This document shows positions 1 to 7,970 of a stretch of DNA of 64,000 nt, one piece after another. The notes beneath the pieces were generated by a model. It was given only the letters and a program-made list of their open reading frames with translations. It did no database searches and was not told the DNA's origin. This DNA is from Mucilaginibacter sp. JRF. GTDB taxonomy: Bacteria; Bacteroidota; Bacteroidia; Sphingobacteriales; Sphingobacteriaceae. The stretch is taken from assembly GCF_015223065.1 (NCBI RefSeq), contig NZ_JADFBY010000006.1:124001-188000 (forward strand), read 5' to 3'. The position numbers were made by a program, and so were the translations under genes. Every line of letters starts with the position of its first letter. Position 1 is the stretch's first letter.

Positions 1-1
1 T

Positions 2-928
2 ATTGTTGCCGTGTGTTTAATTTCAAGCCTCTACTCATGTAAGGGTAATGCTGACGAGATTGTTCAACCAACTTCGGTTACCGACGACGAAGAAATCACT
101 GTTTTAAAAGCCACAACAGCCCCTGTGATCCGTGTAATAGCAGGTGGTAACGGCTACGGTTATCAGGACGGAAAAGCTAAGGACTCTAAACTTGGCGGTA
201 TTGAAGGCCTTTGGGTTAATAAAGATGGCTCGTTGTACCTGTGCGATTTTAGTAACGATGCTATACGTAAGGTAACAGGCGACTCTATTGTAAGTACAGT
301 TGAGTTGCCGCCGGCAGCGCCAAATAGCGATTATTCGTTTAGTACTCCCAGGCGTATAGCTGTTTTAAATGACGGTACTTTTGTTGTAATTGGATATGAC
401 GCTATGTTCTATTTCAAATTGGGTGGCACAATAAGTTCAAACGGCATAGCTACATTGCATGAGTCTATCGATGGGTTAGATGCAGACCCTGATGGGAAAA
501 AGGTTTGGCTCAGCATCAATTCTTCATTGTATTATCAAAATGCCGGACAGCAGGTTGCTACATTTGCTTATAATTATGCCGACTTGGGTTCAGGCTTTAT
601 TACAGCGCTTGCCACTTGCCCTAACGGCGTTAAATATGTTGCTTCAAATCAGGGCTTGTATAAATACACCAGTAAAGGAGTTGCTGCACGTATTTTATCA
701 AACCTGCAAGCGGGTGGTGTAAGAAGCATGGCTGTTAGCAGAGATGGGTACAAGATCTATCTTAACGATAGTGGCACCCTTAAGGTAATTACAAACGACA
801 CACGTAAGCCAAAAACTATAACCAGCCTGGCTCAGATCGGCAATGCGCAAATAGCTTTATCCAACAACGAAAAGTATATATACTTTACAAGCTTTATTAA
901 TTATTCGGTAAGTAAGCTTACGTTGTAA
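2..928 (+). CDS. NHL-repeat beta-propeller lipoprotein, 5' end cut by the window edge
   Basis: The frame is open to the first bases of the window, so the true start lies upstream; the GTG at 11 is probably inside the signal peptide. The visible start is hydrophobic and ends in LYSC, which fits a lipobox, so this is probably an envelope lipoprotein. The body has repeats of the NHL type (IEGLWVNKDGSLYLCDFSN, AIRKV, then SMAVSRDGYKIYLND), expected to fold as a beta-propeller. Propellers of this kind bind ligands or partners; no catalytic motif is visible. It is one of five related NHL proteins here (also at 22338, 49142, 56308, 57391). It converges on the FAD oxidase at 958. The family call is good; the function is unknown. 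Confidence 0.72.
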   Translation: MVAVCLISSLYSCKGNADEIVQPTSVTDDEEITVLKATTAPVIRVIAGGNGYGYQDGKAKDSKLGGIEGLWVNKDGSLYLCDFSNDAIRKVTGDSIVSTVELPPAAPNSDYSFSTPRRIAVLNDGTFVVIGYDAMFYFKLGGTISSNGIATLHESIDGLDADPDGKKVWLSINSSLYYQNAGQQVATFAYNYADLGSGFITALATCPNGVKYVASNQGLYKYTSKGVAARILSNLQAGGVRSMAVSRDGYKIYLNDSGTLKVITNDTRKPKTITSLAQIGNAQIALSNNEKYIYFTSFINYSVSKLTL

Positions 929-941
929 GGTAGATCATATT

Positions 942-977
942 GATGGGGTATGGTTGCTTATGCATCCATACCCCATT
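942..977. terminator. Hairpin between convergent genes
   Basis: An inverted repeat (ATGGGGTATGG with CCATACCCCAT) lies between the NHL gene ending at 928 and the convergent oxidase, and overlaps the oxidase's last codons. There is no clear T run, so termination is plausible but not certain. Confidence 0.45.
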
Positions 978-2466
978 GTTGTAATAGCGCGTTGTTAAAA
1001 ATCTTACGGGTATCGGCATCCAATAATTGCTGGCGGGCTTGTAGCCATTTATCAATGCTATCGCCGTACATATAATCTAAACGTTCCGGATTTAACTCGC
1101 CAACCTTGCCCCAATGGAAGGTAAAGGGAATATTCTCGGCCTCGAGCCGGGTCCAAACGCGTTCGTAAAAAAGATGGGTATCGTTGGAGAAAGCCGCGTC
1201 GAGCTCAAATACACAGGTTTGCGGGAATTTAATAAAGCCCAGCGTAGCCTTTGTCCCCTTAACAAACCTGAACGAGAACAAGCCCGCAAATGGATTACCA
1301 TCTTTATTAATCTCTATCAATATATCAGCAACCCGGCTGGTTTCGGCAAGTGGGATGGCTATGGCCGCGCTTAACAATTTGCCGCGCAGGGTAGTGTTGC
1401 TGAATATTTCGGCCAGCGTACCTATTTGTTTGCTATGTATGTTTAGCGATGCCGCGAGTACCTTGTTCACCATCAGCGGTGTAATAATGGGTGCCATGCC
1501 CGATAGTAGGCCGATAAAGCTCGGCGCATCATCGCCCGGGCCAATACCTGCCGTATTGCTTACAGGTTTGCTGTAACTGGTAGTATATGGCCTTTTATAC
1601 ATGGTGGTAACATAAGCGCCGCCATCAATATCGTGCGGGTTTACCAGTACCGAAAAGTGGAATGGCCGCTCGGTGCCATTAGGCAAGCCGGTCGCCTGGC
1701 TAAAATCAAGCGTATCCATAATATGTTTCAGGCCATCATCATAAGGTATACGCTCCATGCTGCTTTCTAACAAAAACAGATCTTCGGTTTCAATCATCAC
1801 CCCGTGGATGATGCCGAAGCTGCCAAAACTAACCAGCGCGGCGTTAAACAGATCATCATCGCTGATCAGCTCGGTTTGCAGGTTATCAATAAACTGTTGC
1901 GATGCTATGGGCGCGCTCGCTCTTTCCAGCCAAACGTGCTTGTTAGCGCCGCTTACAATGTGCAGGCCAACCACAAAATCGGGCACCGATCCAAAATCAA
2001 ATGCCGAACCATGTGTGCAGGTACTCATGGCACCGGCAATGGTTTGTCCGTTACTGGCGCCCGATGTACGGAGCGACATACCCTTATTAAACAAAAACCT
2101 CTCCAGTTCCCAAATACAATTACCACTTTGCGCGAATAGCAACTTACGGGGTTCAATGGCACAAGCAGGCGATACACTTTGTGCCGATATGGTAAAAACG
2201 GTATTAAGCTGTTTGGTGTCCAGCATAACGCCGTTTTTAACAGTGGCTATCTTCGGCCACGACCAACCCGCACCCAATGCCCTTAGCGGCGTATTGTTAG
2301 CAATGGCATCGGCAATAAGTTGCTGTAGCCCTTTGGTGGCATCGTTGTATGAGTCCAGCGCATCGAGGGCACTTTCGTTGCCCGGGATATACATGTCGTT
2401 TATATCTTCAACAAACACCTCGTGCCTGTTTTCCCAACTTTTATTGGCTGTTTTAACTACTTTCAT
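958..2466 (-). CDS. FAD-linked oxidase, sugar-lactone oxidase-like
   Basis: A 502-residue protein of the PCMH-type FAD-binding family, closest in layout to the aldonolactone oxidases. The N-terminal FAD domain shows LRALGAGWSWPKIA (about 61-74) and the flavin/phosphate-binding segment SNGQTIAGAMSTCTHGS (about 138-154). The C-terminal part has FHWGK followed by a terminal helical region, as in L-gulono/D-arabinono-lactone oxidases. These enzymes oxidise sugar lactones or polyols with oxygen or a dehydrogenase acceptor; the substrate cannot be told from sequence. There is no signal peptide, so it is probably cytoplasmic. It sits 12 bp downstream of the Bor-like lipoprotein gene on the same strand, so the two may be co-transcribed. 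Confidence 0.8.
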   Translation of the reverse strand: MKVVKTANKSWENRHEVFVEDINDMYIPGNESALDALDSYNDATKGLQQLIADAIANNTPLRALGAGWSWPKIATVKNGVMLDTKQLNTVFTISAQSVSPACAIEPRKLLFAQSGNCIWELERFLFNKGMSLRTSGASNGQTIAGAMSTCTHGSAFDFGSVPDFVVGLHIVSGANKHVWLERASAPIASQQFIDNLQTELISDDDLFNAALVSFGSFGIIHGVMIETEDLFLLESSMERIPYDDGLKHIMDTLDFSQATGLPNGTERPFHFSVLVNPHDIDGGAYVTTMYKRPYTTSYSKPVSNTAGIGPGDDAPSFIGLLSGMAPIITPLMVNKVLAASLNIHSKQIGTLAEIFSNTTLRGKLLSAAIAIPLAETSRVADILIEINKDGNPFAGLFSFRFVKGTKATLGFIKFPQTCVFELDAAFSNDTHLFYERVWTRLEAENIPFTFHWGKVGELNPERLDYMYGDSIDKWLQARQQLLDADTRKIFNNALLQQWGMDA

Positions 2467-2478
2467 GATAGATATAGA

Positions 2479-2829
2479 TTAAAGTCCACCAACTTTTTGA
2501 CAAGGTTTACTGCATTTCCATTCCACTCTGCTCGGGCTCCATATACCCAATGTTATAACGGTGATAAATGAGTAGCCAAAGTTTGATTTTACTGTTACCT
2601 CGGCAACGCCATTAACGCCCAGCGAGTCGCATACCGGGGTGGTTATAACAGCGGGCTTTTTAATGGCTCCCCAAAAAAAGGAATGTACGTTGGCGTGCGA
2701 TACCTCGGTGCCTGCCTGTGCCTTGGTTTCAACCCGGTAGGTGTAGCAACTGCTCAGCATAAGCGGGAAAGATAGTACCAATAGCAGGTGGCTAAAGGTT
2801 CGCTTAAATAGTAACGGCTTCTTTGTCAT
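2479..2829 (-). CDS. Bor/Iss-like small lipoprotein
   Basis: A 116-residue protein with a hydrophobic N-terminus ending in LMLSSC, a typical lipobox (mature Cys near residue 27). The mature part matches the layout of the lambda Bor / Iss serum-resistance family: HSFFWGAI near the middle, a C/GV...V.V segment, then VITLGIWSPSRVEWKC at the end, comparable to the ITFGIYTP...C signature of Bor. Bor proteins are outer-membrane lipoproteins linked to serum survival in enterobacteria; the role in Bacteroidota is unknown. It is the first gene of a probable two-gene unit with the oxidase at 958-2466. The call rests on recognising the terminal signature by eye. Confidence 0.6.
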   Translation of the reverse strand: MTKKPLLFKRTFSHLLLVLSFPLMLSSCYTYRVETKAQAGTEVSHANVHSFFWGAIKKPAVITTPVCDSLGVNGVAEVTVKSNFGYSFITVITLGIWSPSRVEWKCSKPCQKVGGL

Positions 2830-3202
2830 GATAGTAAGGTTAAGTATTTGATTAATAGGTTGTAATATAGGTGTAAATATAGTAACAGCTGCTGCTTTAA
2901 AGGCAGGGTGTTTTAACGGTAATTACTAATTATATAGCACATATAAAATGACTATTTATAGCTATTTTTTGTAAAAATACTTTTACTGAAATTGCTTGTA
3001 CCTAAGCAGCACAATGCCGATGAACCGCATTTATTTTACCATGCTGATGAAGTTGTTATAAGCTGATGCCGGGAGGAGCAGTGTAGGTTGCTATCAATCT
3101 TATTATAACTAATTATACCTGTATATCTCCGGGCTCGGCGCCGGGAGTTTTTGATCTTTAAAAAACTATCTCATTAACATTTATACACTACAACCTACTG
3201 CC
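2830..3202. other. Gene-free stretch upstream of the LysM protein
   Basis: An AT-rich divergent region between the Bor-like gene and the LysM-NlpC/P60 gene. It holds one GC-rich hairpin with a T run (3127-3152). I see no open frame or tRNA in it. Confidence 0.5.
3127..3152 (+). terminator. Orphan terminator-like hairpin ahead of the LysM gene
   Basis: CTCC, one mismatch, then GG pairs with CC, one mismatch, then GGAG around a GC-rich loop, followed directly by TTTTT. No gene precedes it on this strand after the divergent gene at 2829. It either ends a short unannotated transcript or attenuates the gene starting at 3203. Confidence 0.5.
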
Positions 3203-3856
3203 ATGCAATATGCCATTAAATCAGGCGATTCGTTAAGTAAGATCGCAGCCAAGTTCAAAATACCCATAGCCGTACTTATAGCGGCCAATAAGCAAATTGT
3301 TGATCCTAACAAGTTGGTGGTAGGGCAGGTGATAGAGGTGCCCAACATGGCCGATGTTCCGCCCGATCCGCAGCTTGTGTTGCCTACCGAGGTATCAGCG
3401 TTATTAAGCCGCGCCCGTTCGGCAATTAACAAAGGCATTAGGTACAAGTTAGGTAGTGGCGGTATGAAACCCGCCGCAACGCTGCCCGATGGTGGTGGAC
3501 TGTGCGATTGCAGTGGTTTTGTGTGCTGGGTGTTAGGTCTGTCGCGCCAAACCAATATCCCATTCTACAAAAAATATGGCGGCTGGATATTTACCGACTC
3601 GATGGTTGATGATGTTAACAGTAGTGCCGGTATTTTTGAACGGATAACCACGCCCGAGCCGGGTTGTATTGTAGTATACGGTGCGGGTAAGTTAATAGGC
3701 CACGTAGGTATAGTGTCCGAAGTTAGCAACGGGGTGATGAAAAAGGTGATCCATTGCAGCTCAGGTAACGATAGAAAGTTTAGTGATGCCATACAGGAAA
3801 CACCACCTACGGTTTTTACTCGGCCGGATAGTTTATGGGGGAAATTTACGGGTTGA
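3203..3856 (+). CDS. LysM plus NlpC/P60-type cell-wall hydrolase
   Basis: A 217-residue protein. Residues 1-48 are a LysM repeat (YAIKSGDSLSKIAAKFKIP ... VGQVIEVP), which binds N-acetylglucosamine-containing glycans. Residues about 65-215 are an NlpC/P60-like cysteine peptidase domain with the nucleophile Cys103 in CDCSGFV, a histidine at 167 in GHVGIVS and a second at 184 in IHCSS. Such enzymes cleave peptide stems of peptidoglycan. No signal peptide is visible: LysM starts at residue 2, so either export is non-classical or it acts after lysis. It is monocistronic, behind the hairpin at 3127. Confidence 0.75.
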   Translation: MQYAIKSGDSLSKIAAKFKIPIAVLIAANKQIVDPNKLVVGQVIEVPNMADVPPDPQLVLPTEVSALLSRARSAINKGIRYKLGSGGMKPAATLPDGGGLCDCSGFVCWVLGLSRQTNIPFYKKYGGWIFTDSMVDDVNSSAGIFERITTPEPGCIVVYGAGKLIGHVGIVSEVSNGVMKKVIHCSSGNDRKFSDAIQETPPTVFTRPDSLWGKFTG

Positions 3857-4187
3857 TGGGAAACTATTGTTTAACTATAGCGTTTACAACTTGAGGGAGT
3901 AAATACTTAGGAACATCCTTCAACCCAAAACCTTTCTCAAATGTGTATTGATTGTTACTTTATAAAAGCTAAAAACCCGTTTTAATTGATTTAATAGCGG
4001 TTGCAGCACAAACTATGTGGCAAAATGGTAAATATAGCTTGGTAAAAAGTGTGAAACCTCAGTTTTAACTAATTTTTTGTCGTGATAATTAATTGTAAAT
4101 TACTGAATATTAAGTGCATTCATCTTGTATGATCTTGGTTGTATGAATTAGCACAAATAGTTTAATGGTTAACTTTAGTGTATTGCA
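3857..4187. other. Gene-free stretch before the receiver protein
   Basis: AT-rich non-coding DNA. It contains AAAAAGTGTGAAAC near 4043-4056, a short motif also seen in other leaders here. No hairpin of note; nothing else supported. Confidence 0.4.
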
Positions 4188-4583
4188 ATGTATATAACTT
4201 TGATGATAGATGATAATCCGGTGGAGCACCTTATCATGCAAAAGATGTTTGATCATTACGAGGTTTTTCAGAACACCTCTCACTCCAGTAACGGTGCTGA
4301 TATCATAGCCTGGATGAAAGAGAACTGTGAGGATGAAGATAACCTGCCCGATCTTATTTTTCTGGATCTGAATATGCCTTTTAGCGGCTGGCAGTTTTTA
4401 ACAGAGCTGAGCGAGATCAAGGATGTATTATGCAAACAACCGGTAATTTATATACTAAGCTCATCTATCGATCGCGACGAGCAATCGCGCGCCCAAAAAT
4501 ATCCTTTCGTTAAGGGTTTCATGAGCAAGCCCGTATCTAAGCAACAGCTGTATGATATAGCTGAGCAGAACATCGCATCGTAA
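4188..4583 (+). CDS. Stand-alone response-regulator receiver domain
   Basis: A 131-residue receiver (CheY-like) domain with nothing attached. The acidic pair is Asp8/Asp9, the phospho-acceptor is Asp60 in LIFLDLNMP, the Ser/Thr switch is in the SSS at 91-93 and the conserved lysine is Lys114 in SKPVS. It resembles the receivers that follow hybrid kinases in Bacteroidota, with an extended helix around DIIAWMKENCEDEDNLPD. With no output domain it should act through protein contacts, for example in a phosphorelay. No kinase gene is next to it. It converges on a small gene at 4603. Confidence 0.85.
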   Translation: MYITLMIDDNPVEHLIMQKMFDHYEVFQNTSHSSNGADIIAWMKENCEDEDNLPDLIFLDLNMPFSGWQFLTELSEIKDVLCKQPVIYILSSSIDRDEQSRAQKYPFVKGFMSKPVSKQQLYDIAEQNIAS

Positions 4584-4602
4584 ACAAATTCTTTTAAAGC
4601 GA

Positions 4603-4827
4603 CTATTGTATCGCTATGGCCGCGCCATCCAGGTGCGTAGCTTGCCATTCCTTTTGCTCACCATTACTAATAATGCTGAAGCGTACAATGTGCGCGGTGA
4701 TCGCTATGCCATCATTAATCAGGATAGGTAATGATACAATGGATTTGTTTATCCATTCATTATCATTTGCTAAATAATTTATTGCGTTTTTCGCCCTGTT
4801 AATAATGTGCTGTTTGCTGCGTTGCAT
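4603..4827 (-). CDS. Small hypothetical protein
   Basis: A 74-residue frame starting MQRSKQHIINRAKNAINYL. It has no signal peptide or known motif. It looks like an alpha helix followed by beta strands (IVSLPILINDGIAITAHIVRFSI), ending with a short segment WQATHLDGAAIAIQ. Balanced composition and a start next to a large inverted repeat at 4831-4872 support it as a real gene, but I do not recognise the family. Confidence 0.5.
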   Translation of the reverse strand: MQRSKQHIINRAKNAINYLANDNEWINKSIVSLPILINDGIAITAHIVRFSIISNGEQKEWQATHLDGAAIAIQ

Positions 4828-4830
4828 TGT

Positions 4831-4872
4831 TTTTTTAAGTATATGTAGATACTGTTAAATATACTTAAAAAA
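4831..4872. repeat. 14-bp-arm inverted repeat at the start of the 4603-4827 gene
   Basis: TTTTTTAAGTATAT (4831-4844) is perfectly complementary to ATATACTTAAAAAA (4859-4872) across a 14-nt loop. It begins 4 bp upstream of the ATG of the minus-strand small gene, so it lies in its leader and could fold in RNA or act as an operator. Confidence 0.6.
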
Positions 4873-5090
4873 TAAATTCTCAATTTGTTACTAATCTGCA
4901 TTTTAGCTATGTGGACTAAATATGTGTAAGTATTGTGAAATATTTATACATATTCAATTTGTAATGAGTAGTGCTTATGCTGTAATATTAATTATTGTGT
5001 GTAAGTATAACTTGTTTACTTTAATGAGAATTATATGGTATTTTGTGATTTTGACAGCACGTTTTTGAACAATTTATTTCTTTAAAGCAA

Positions 5091-5109
5091 AGTGTGCACA
5101 TTTCACACT
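5091..5109. promoter_or_regulatory. Candidate operator AGTGTG-N7-CACACT
   Basis: A 19-bp inverted repeat with 6-bp arms and a 7-bp spacer, about 155 bp upstream of the HTH gene at 5264. A repeat of the same geometry lies upstream of the UpxY gene (24388-24406). The binding protein is unknown. Confidence 0.35.
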
Positions 5110-5187
5110 GCGTTATTGACAAATTCATAAAAATTTAATCAAGTATTTGATAAATAATTAATATTTATAGAAATATTTGACTATCTT

Positions 5188-5195
5188 TATTTTTG
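5188..5195 (+). promoter_or_regulatory. Bacteroidota-type -7 box (TATTTTTG)
   Basis: An exact match to the Bacteroidota TAnnTTTG -7 consensus, 68 bp ahead of the HTH start at 5264. I see no well-placed -33 TTG, so confidence is limited. Confidence 0.35.
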
Positions 5196-5263
5196 AGTGG
5201 GCTGATTATGTGAAACGATTAAACAAATTTGTTTGTAGTTATTGTAAATAAATAGTCAACAAA

Positions 5264-5626
5264 ATGGTCAACAAAGGGAAAATAGTAGAGTACGTGGTCA
5301 GAAAGCGTGGGATCAACCTTTCAACGCTCGCGTCTGATCTCAGTGTCAACAGAAGGACAGTCTACAATTGGTTTCAATGCATGTCATTAAAAAGAGATAT
5401 CATCTTCCGTATCGGGGTAGCCATACATCACGATTTTTCGGATGATTTTCCGGAGCTGTTTACCAAGGATGATTTCCTGGTAACCAATATTCGCACCTAC
5501 GGAAAAACTACACCAACAAGTAATGACAACGATATTCCGTGGAAGGATAAATACATTGATCTGCTTGAGCGTTATAAAGACCTCATCATTTCATCAATGA
5601 ATAGCCACAGCATAATAAATCAATAA
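5264..5626 (+). CDS. Small HTH DNA-binding protein, family copy 1 of 5
   Basis: A 120-residue protein with an N-terminal helix-turn-helix: helix 2 around NLSTLASDLSV and a recognition helix NRRTVYNWF (about 29-37). A segment IIFRIGVAIHHDFSDDFPELF follows, then a linker, then a charged C-terminal helix WKDKYIDLLERYKDL that may form a coiled coil. Four paralogues with the same plan are in the window (13657, 20772, 23382, 53521). The near-invariant NRR-Y-NWF suggests they share a DNA site. It is monocistronic, with a -7 box at 5188. The DNA-binding call is by motif; targets are unknown. Confidence 0.72.
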   Translation: MVNKGKIVEYVVRKRGINLSTLASDLSVNRRTVYNWFQCMSLKRDIIFRIGVAIHHDFSDDFPELFTKDDFLVTNIRTYGKTTPTSNDNDIPWKDKYIDLLERYKDLIISSMNSHSIINQ

Positions 5627-5970
5627 GAGCTTGTATCTTATTGATTTATTAATTGCCTGTCCCATCACCTTAAAGTGTGCCTTCCTTTAAGTCATTATCC
5701 CCAAACCCAAGGGGATAGATAGTATCGTATTTCCCTGAATTTCCATCCGGGAATTTTTCTCCAGTTTTCAGATATAAAATTTCGTTGCTTCAATACCTCA
5801 CCGTAAGGAAATGGTTTCTCATATTCCCCATCGTGTTTTTTTGTATGCGTGATTTGATATTGATAGCCTCAGTAGATCTTATAATTTGTAAAGTAATTAA
5901 TATACTGATATGCAGATATTTATAAGATTATTTACATTGATGGGTACTTATTTGTTCAATATTTTAAACT
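5627..5970. other. Gene-free stretch after HTH copy 1
   Basis: Non-coding AT-rich DNA. A short ATCCCC/GGGGAT hairpin lies near 5697-5716, and a weak TTCCC/GGGAA stem followed by TTTTT lies at 5731-5758 and may terminate the HTH gene. Nothing else supported. Confidence 0.35.
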
Positions 5971-6090
5971 TTGGGATAAATATTGCCTAATAGTAAATGT
6001 AGGTTGATCCTATTCCCTTATCCCCAATTAAAGGGAGCTATTGATTAAATGATTAAAAGGCGTCGATATTTAATATCGACGCCTTTTTTG
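5971..6090 (+). ncRNA. Putative small RNA unit 1 of a tandem pair
   Basis: This segment begins with a 32-nt block (TTGGGATAAATATTGCC and onward) repeated with one mismatch at 6361. A CCCTT...AAGGG hairpin follows, then a motif beginning CTATTGATTAAATG, then a near-perfect palindromic hairpin (arms GGCGTCGATATT / AATATCGACGCC, 6059-6083) with a T run. No open frame fits. The layout of conserved 5' block, hairpin and intrinsic terminator fits a ~120-nt transcript. There is no experimental support and I cannot name an RNA family. Confidence 0.45.
6055..6089 (+). terminator. Strong intrinsic terminator of small-RNA unit 1
   Basis: AAAAGGCGTCGATATT pairs with AATATCGACGCCTTTT across a one-base loop and runs into six T residues. 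It would also work on the opposite strand because of the flanking A run. Confidence 0.75.
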
Positions 6091-6360
6091 TATGATAGCT
6101 GTTAAGCTAAAAAATCCGTCATTTAATGCATCTTAATTCAATCGCTAAATCTGTTTATCAATGTAAATCCATTATCCCATAATGGGAAAGGTATATGGGG
6201 CAGCAATACCTCAAGGTCAGGCTATAAATCAACATTTCTTTTAAGTGTAAATTATCTTTTTGATTAATCGTGAGTTTGATTTATGATTTTTAACTTATTA
6301 ATTATCTGTTAATCAATGTTTTATTTTTTTTTATTGGGGATTGTATTTAAAGTAAAAAGT

Positions 6361-6480
6361 TTGGGCTAAATATTGCCTAATAGTAAATGTAGACACGCTC
6401 TACTCCCTTACCCTTAAGGATTGCTATTGATTTAAAAAATATCAAGGTGTTAATGTTCCTAAGCATTAACGCCTTTTTTG
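6361..6480 (+). ncRNA. Putative small RNA unit 2 of a tandem pair
   Basis: The second copy, 390 bp after unit 1. The 5' block TTGGGCTAAATATTGCC and onward matches unit 1 at 31 of 32 positions. A CCTT...AAGG hairpin, a GCTATTGATTTAAA motif and an intrinsic terminator follow in the same order, but the stem sequences differ. Conserved layout with diverged stems suggests selection on structure. It ends 114 bp ahead of the nuclease gene at 6594. Confidence 0.45.
6444..6479 (+). terminator. Intrinsic terminator of small-RNA unit 2
   Basis: AAGGTGTTAATG pairs with CATTAACGCCTT (one G-T wobble) around an 8-nt loop, followed by a T run. Confidence 0.7.
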
Positions 6481-6581
6481 TTTTTATAGGATTTTTAAGG
6501 AATATGCTCTTTCTCAAAATTTAGTAGCTCTGTAGCCAATACTATCTCAACTAAATTATTTAGCATTTTGTCAAAAAGTAG

Positions 6582-6589
6582 TACATTTG
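6582..6589 (+). promoter_or_regulatory. -7 box TACATTTG touching the nuclease start
   Basis: An exact TAnnTTTG match ending 4 bp before the ATG at 6594. If used, transcription would begin at or next to the start codon and give a leaderless mRNA. No correctly spaced -33 TTG is visible. Confidence 0.3.
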
Positions 6590-6593
6590 AACT

Positions 6594-7964
6594 ATGTACG
6601 CTATTGTGGATATTGAAACGACGGGAGGGCATGCCAATGCCAATGGCATTACAGAGATAGCTATTTGTATACACGATGGGGTGCAGGTGGTTAAACGCTA
6701 CGATACCCTGATCAATCCGCAGCGCGAAATACCCATATACATACAGGCACTTACCGGTATTACTAACCAAATGGTTGAGGATGCACCGCTGTTTAAGGAT
6801 GTAGCTCATGATATTTTCCAACTGTTGGAAGGTAAGATATTCGTAGCGCACAACGTAAATTTCGATTACTCATTCGTTAGGTTCCATTTGGCGCAAGCCG
6901 GGTACGACTTGCATTGTAATAAACTGTGCACCGTGCGGTTGGGGCGTAAAATAATGCCGGGCTTTCCATCGTATAGTTTGGGTAAGCTATGTTCGCAATT
7001 GGGTATAGTGAACAACAGCAGGCACCGTGCTGCTGGCGATGCCGAGGCTACGGCAATATTATTCACCATGCTGTTAGCTGCAGATGCGGATAAGCATATT
7101 ACCAAGGCACTTAAACAAAACTCGAAGGAGCAGGTGTTGCCTGCCAACCTGCCTAAGCAATATATTGAGCAATTGCCCTTTACGCCCGGCGTTTATTATT
7201 TTCATGATAGCAAGGGCAAGGTAATTTACGTGGGCAAGGCCAAAAACCTAAAAAAACGTGTATGCAGCCATTTTACCGGCAACAACGCCGGGCGGCAGCG
7301 ACAGGAGTTTATGAAGAATATTTACAACATCAGCTACCAGATATGTGGCACCGAGCTGATCGCTTTTGTGTTGGAGGCTGTGGAGATAAAACGCCTTTGG
7401 CCACAGTACAACCGCTCGCTTAAACGCTTTGAGCAAGGCTATGCACTGTACGATTATATTGACCAGCGCGGATACGTACGCCTGGCGGTTGATAAGCACC
7501 GCAAACACCAAATGCCATTGTATACCTGTAACTCTATGTTGGAGGGATATAGTTTGCTTAACCAACTCATAGATACTTTTGGCCTATGCCCTAAACTATG
7601 CTTTGTGCAAAAAAACAATGCCGAATGTAACAGCATACATAAAGATGCCTGTGCCTGCTGCGGTGGCATGACGGCTGATGATTATAATGATAGGGTTAAC
7701 CAGGCCATTGAATCGTTAAACGCGGCATTGCCCACCTTTGCTATACGCGATGAAGGCCGCACTATTGACGAGCATAGTTGCATACTGATCGAAAAAGGTC
7801 GCTTTTATGGTATGGGCTATATATCCCACTATTTTAGGGCTGATGATATTCAGCAACTCAAAACCCACCTCACCCCATACCCGGGGAATGATTATATACG
7901 CAATATTGTATCGGGCTATGCTGCGCGCTTTCCGGAGCGGAAGCTGGTTTTTGCCGGTGCGTAG
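6594..7964 (+). CDS. DEDDh exonuclease fused to a GIY-YIG (UvrC-like) nuclease
   Basis: A 456-residue two-domain protein. Residues 1-165 are a DNA polymerase III epsilon-type 3'-5' exonuclease with Asp6 and Glu8 (DIETT), Asp91 (HNVNFDYSF) and His144/Asp149 (HRAAGDAEAT). Residues about 192-275 are a GIY-YIG endonuclease domain (LPFTPGVYYF ... VIYVGKAKNLKKRV), as in the N-terminus of UvrC and in Cho. The C-terminal part has a cysteine-containing segment (about 350-365, KDACACCGG) and no UvrB-binding or HhH domain. The fusion is common in Bacteroidota and probably acts in repair or DNA processing. All catalytic residues are present. The start is fixed by MYAIVDIETT. Confidence 0.88.
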   Translation: MYAIVDIETTGGHANANGITEIAICIHDGVQVVKRYDTLINPQREIPIYIQALTGITNQMVEDAPLFKDVAHDIFQLLEGKIFVAHNVNFDYSFVRFHLAQAGYDLHCNKLCTVRLGRKIMPGFPSYSLGKLCSQLGIVNNSRHRAAGDAEATAILFTMLLAADADKHITKALKQNSKEQVLPANLPKQYIEQLPFTPGVYYFHDSKGKVIYVGKAKNLKKRVCSHFTGNNAGRQRQEFMKNIYNISYQICGTELIAFVLEAVEIKRLWPQYNRSLKRFEQGYALYDYIDQRGYVRLAVDKHRKHQMPLYTCNSMLEGYSLLNQLIDTFGLCPKLCFVQKNNAECNSIHKDACACCGGMTADDYNDRVNQAIESLNAALPTFAIRDEGRTIDEHSCILIEKGRFYGMGYISHYFRADDIQQLKTHLTPYPGNDYIRNIVSGYAARFPERKLVFAGA

Positions 7965-7970
7965 TTTGCG

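Larger units (their letters stand above)
4828..5263. other. AT-rich regulatory region between divergent small genes
   Basis: This stretch holds a long inverted repeat (4831-4872), a GTGTG/CACAC inverted repeat (5091-5109) and a -7 box (5188-5195) ahead of the HTH gene at 5264. No open frame of interest. Confidence 0.45.

Noticed and set aside
1757..2482. A 241-codon plus-strand open frame opposite the FAD oxidase
   Set aside because: It is fully antisense to a well-supported enzyme gene and has no family signature; Ser/Leu-rich composition typical of a shadow frame.
5731..5758. Terminator after HTH copy 1
   Set aside because: The stem is only 5 bp with a long loop, so I mention it in the region note but do not call it.
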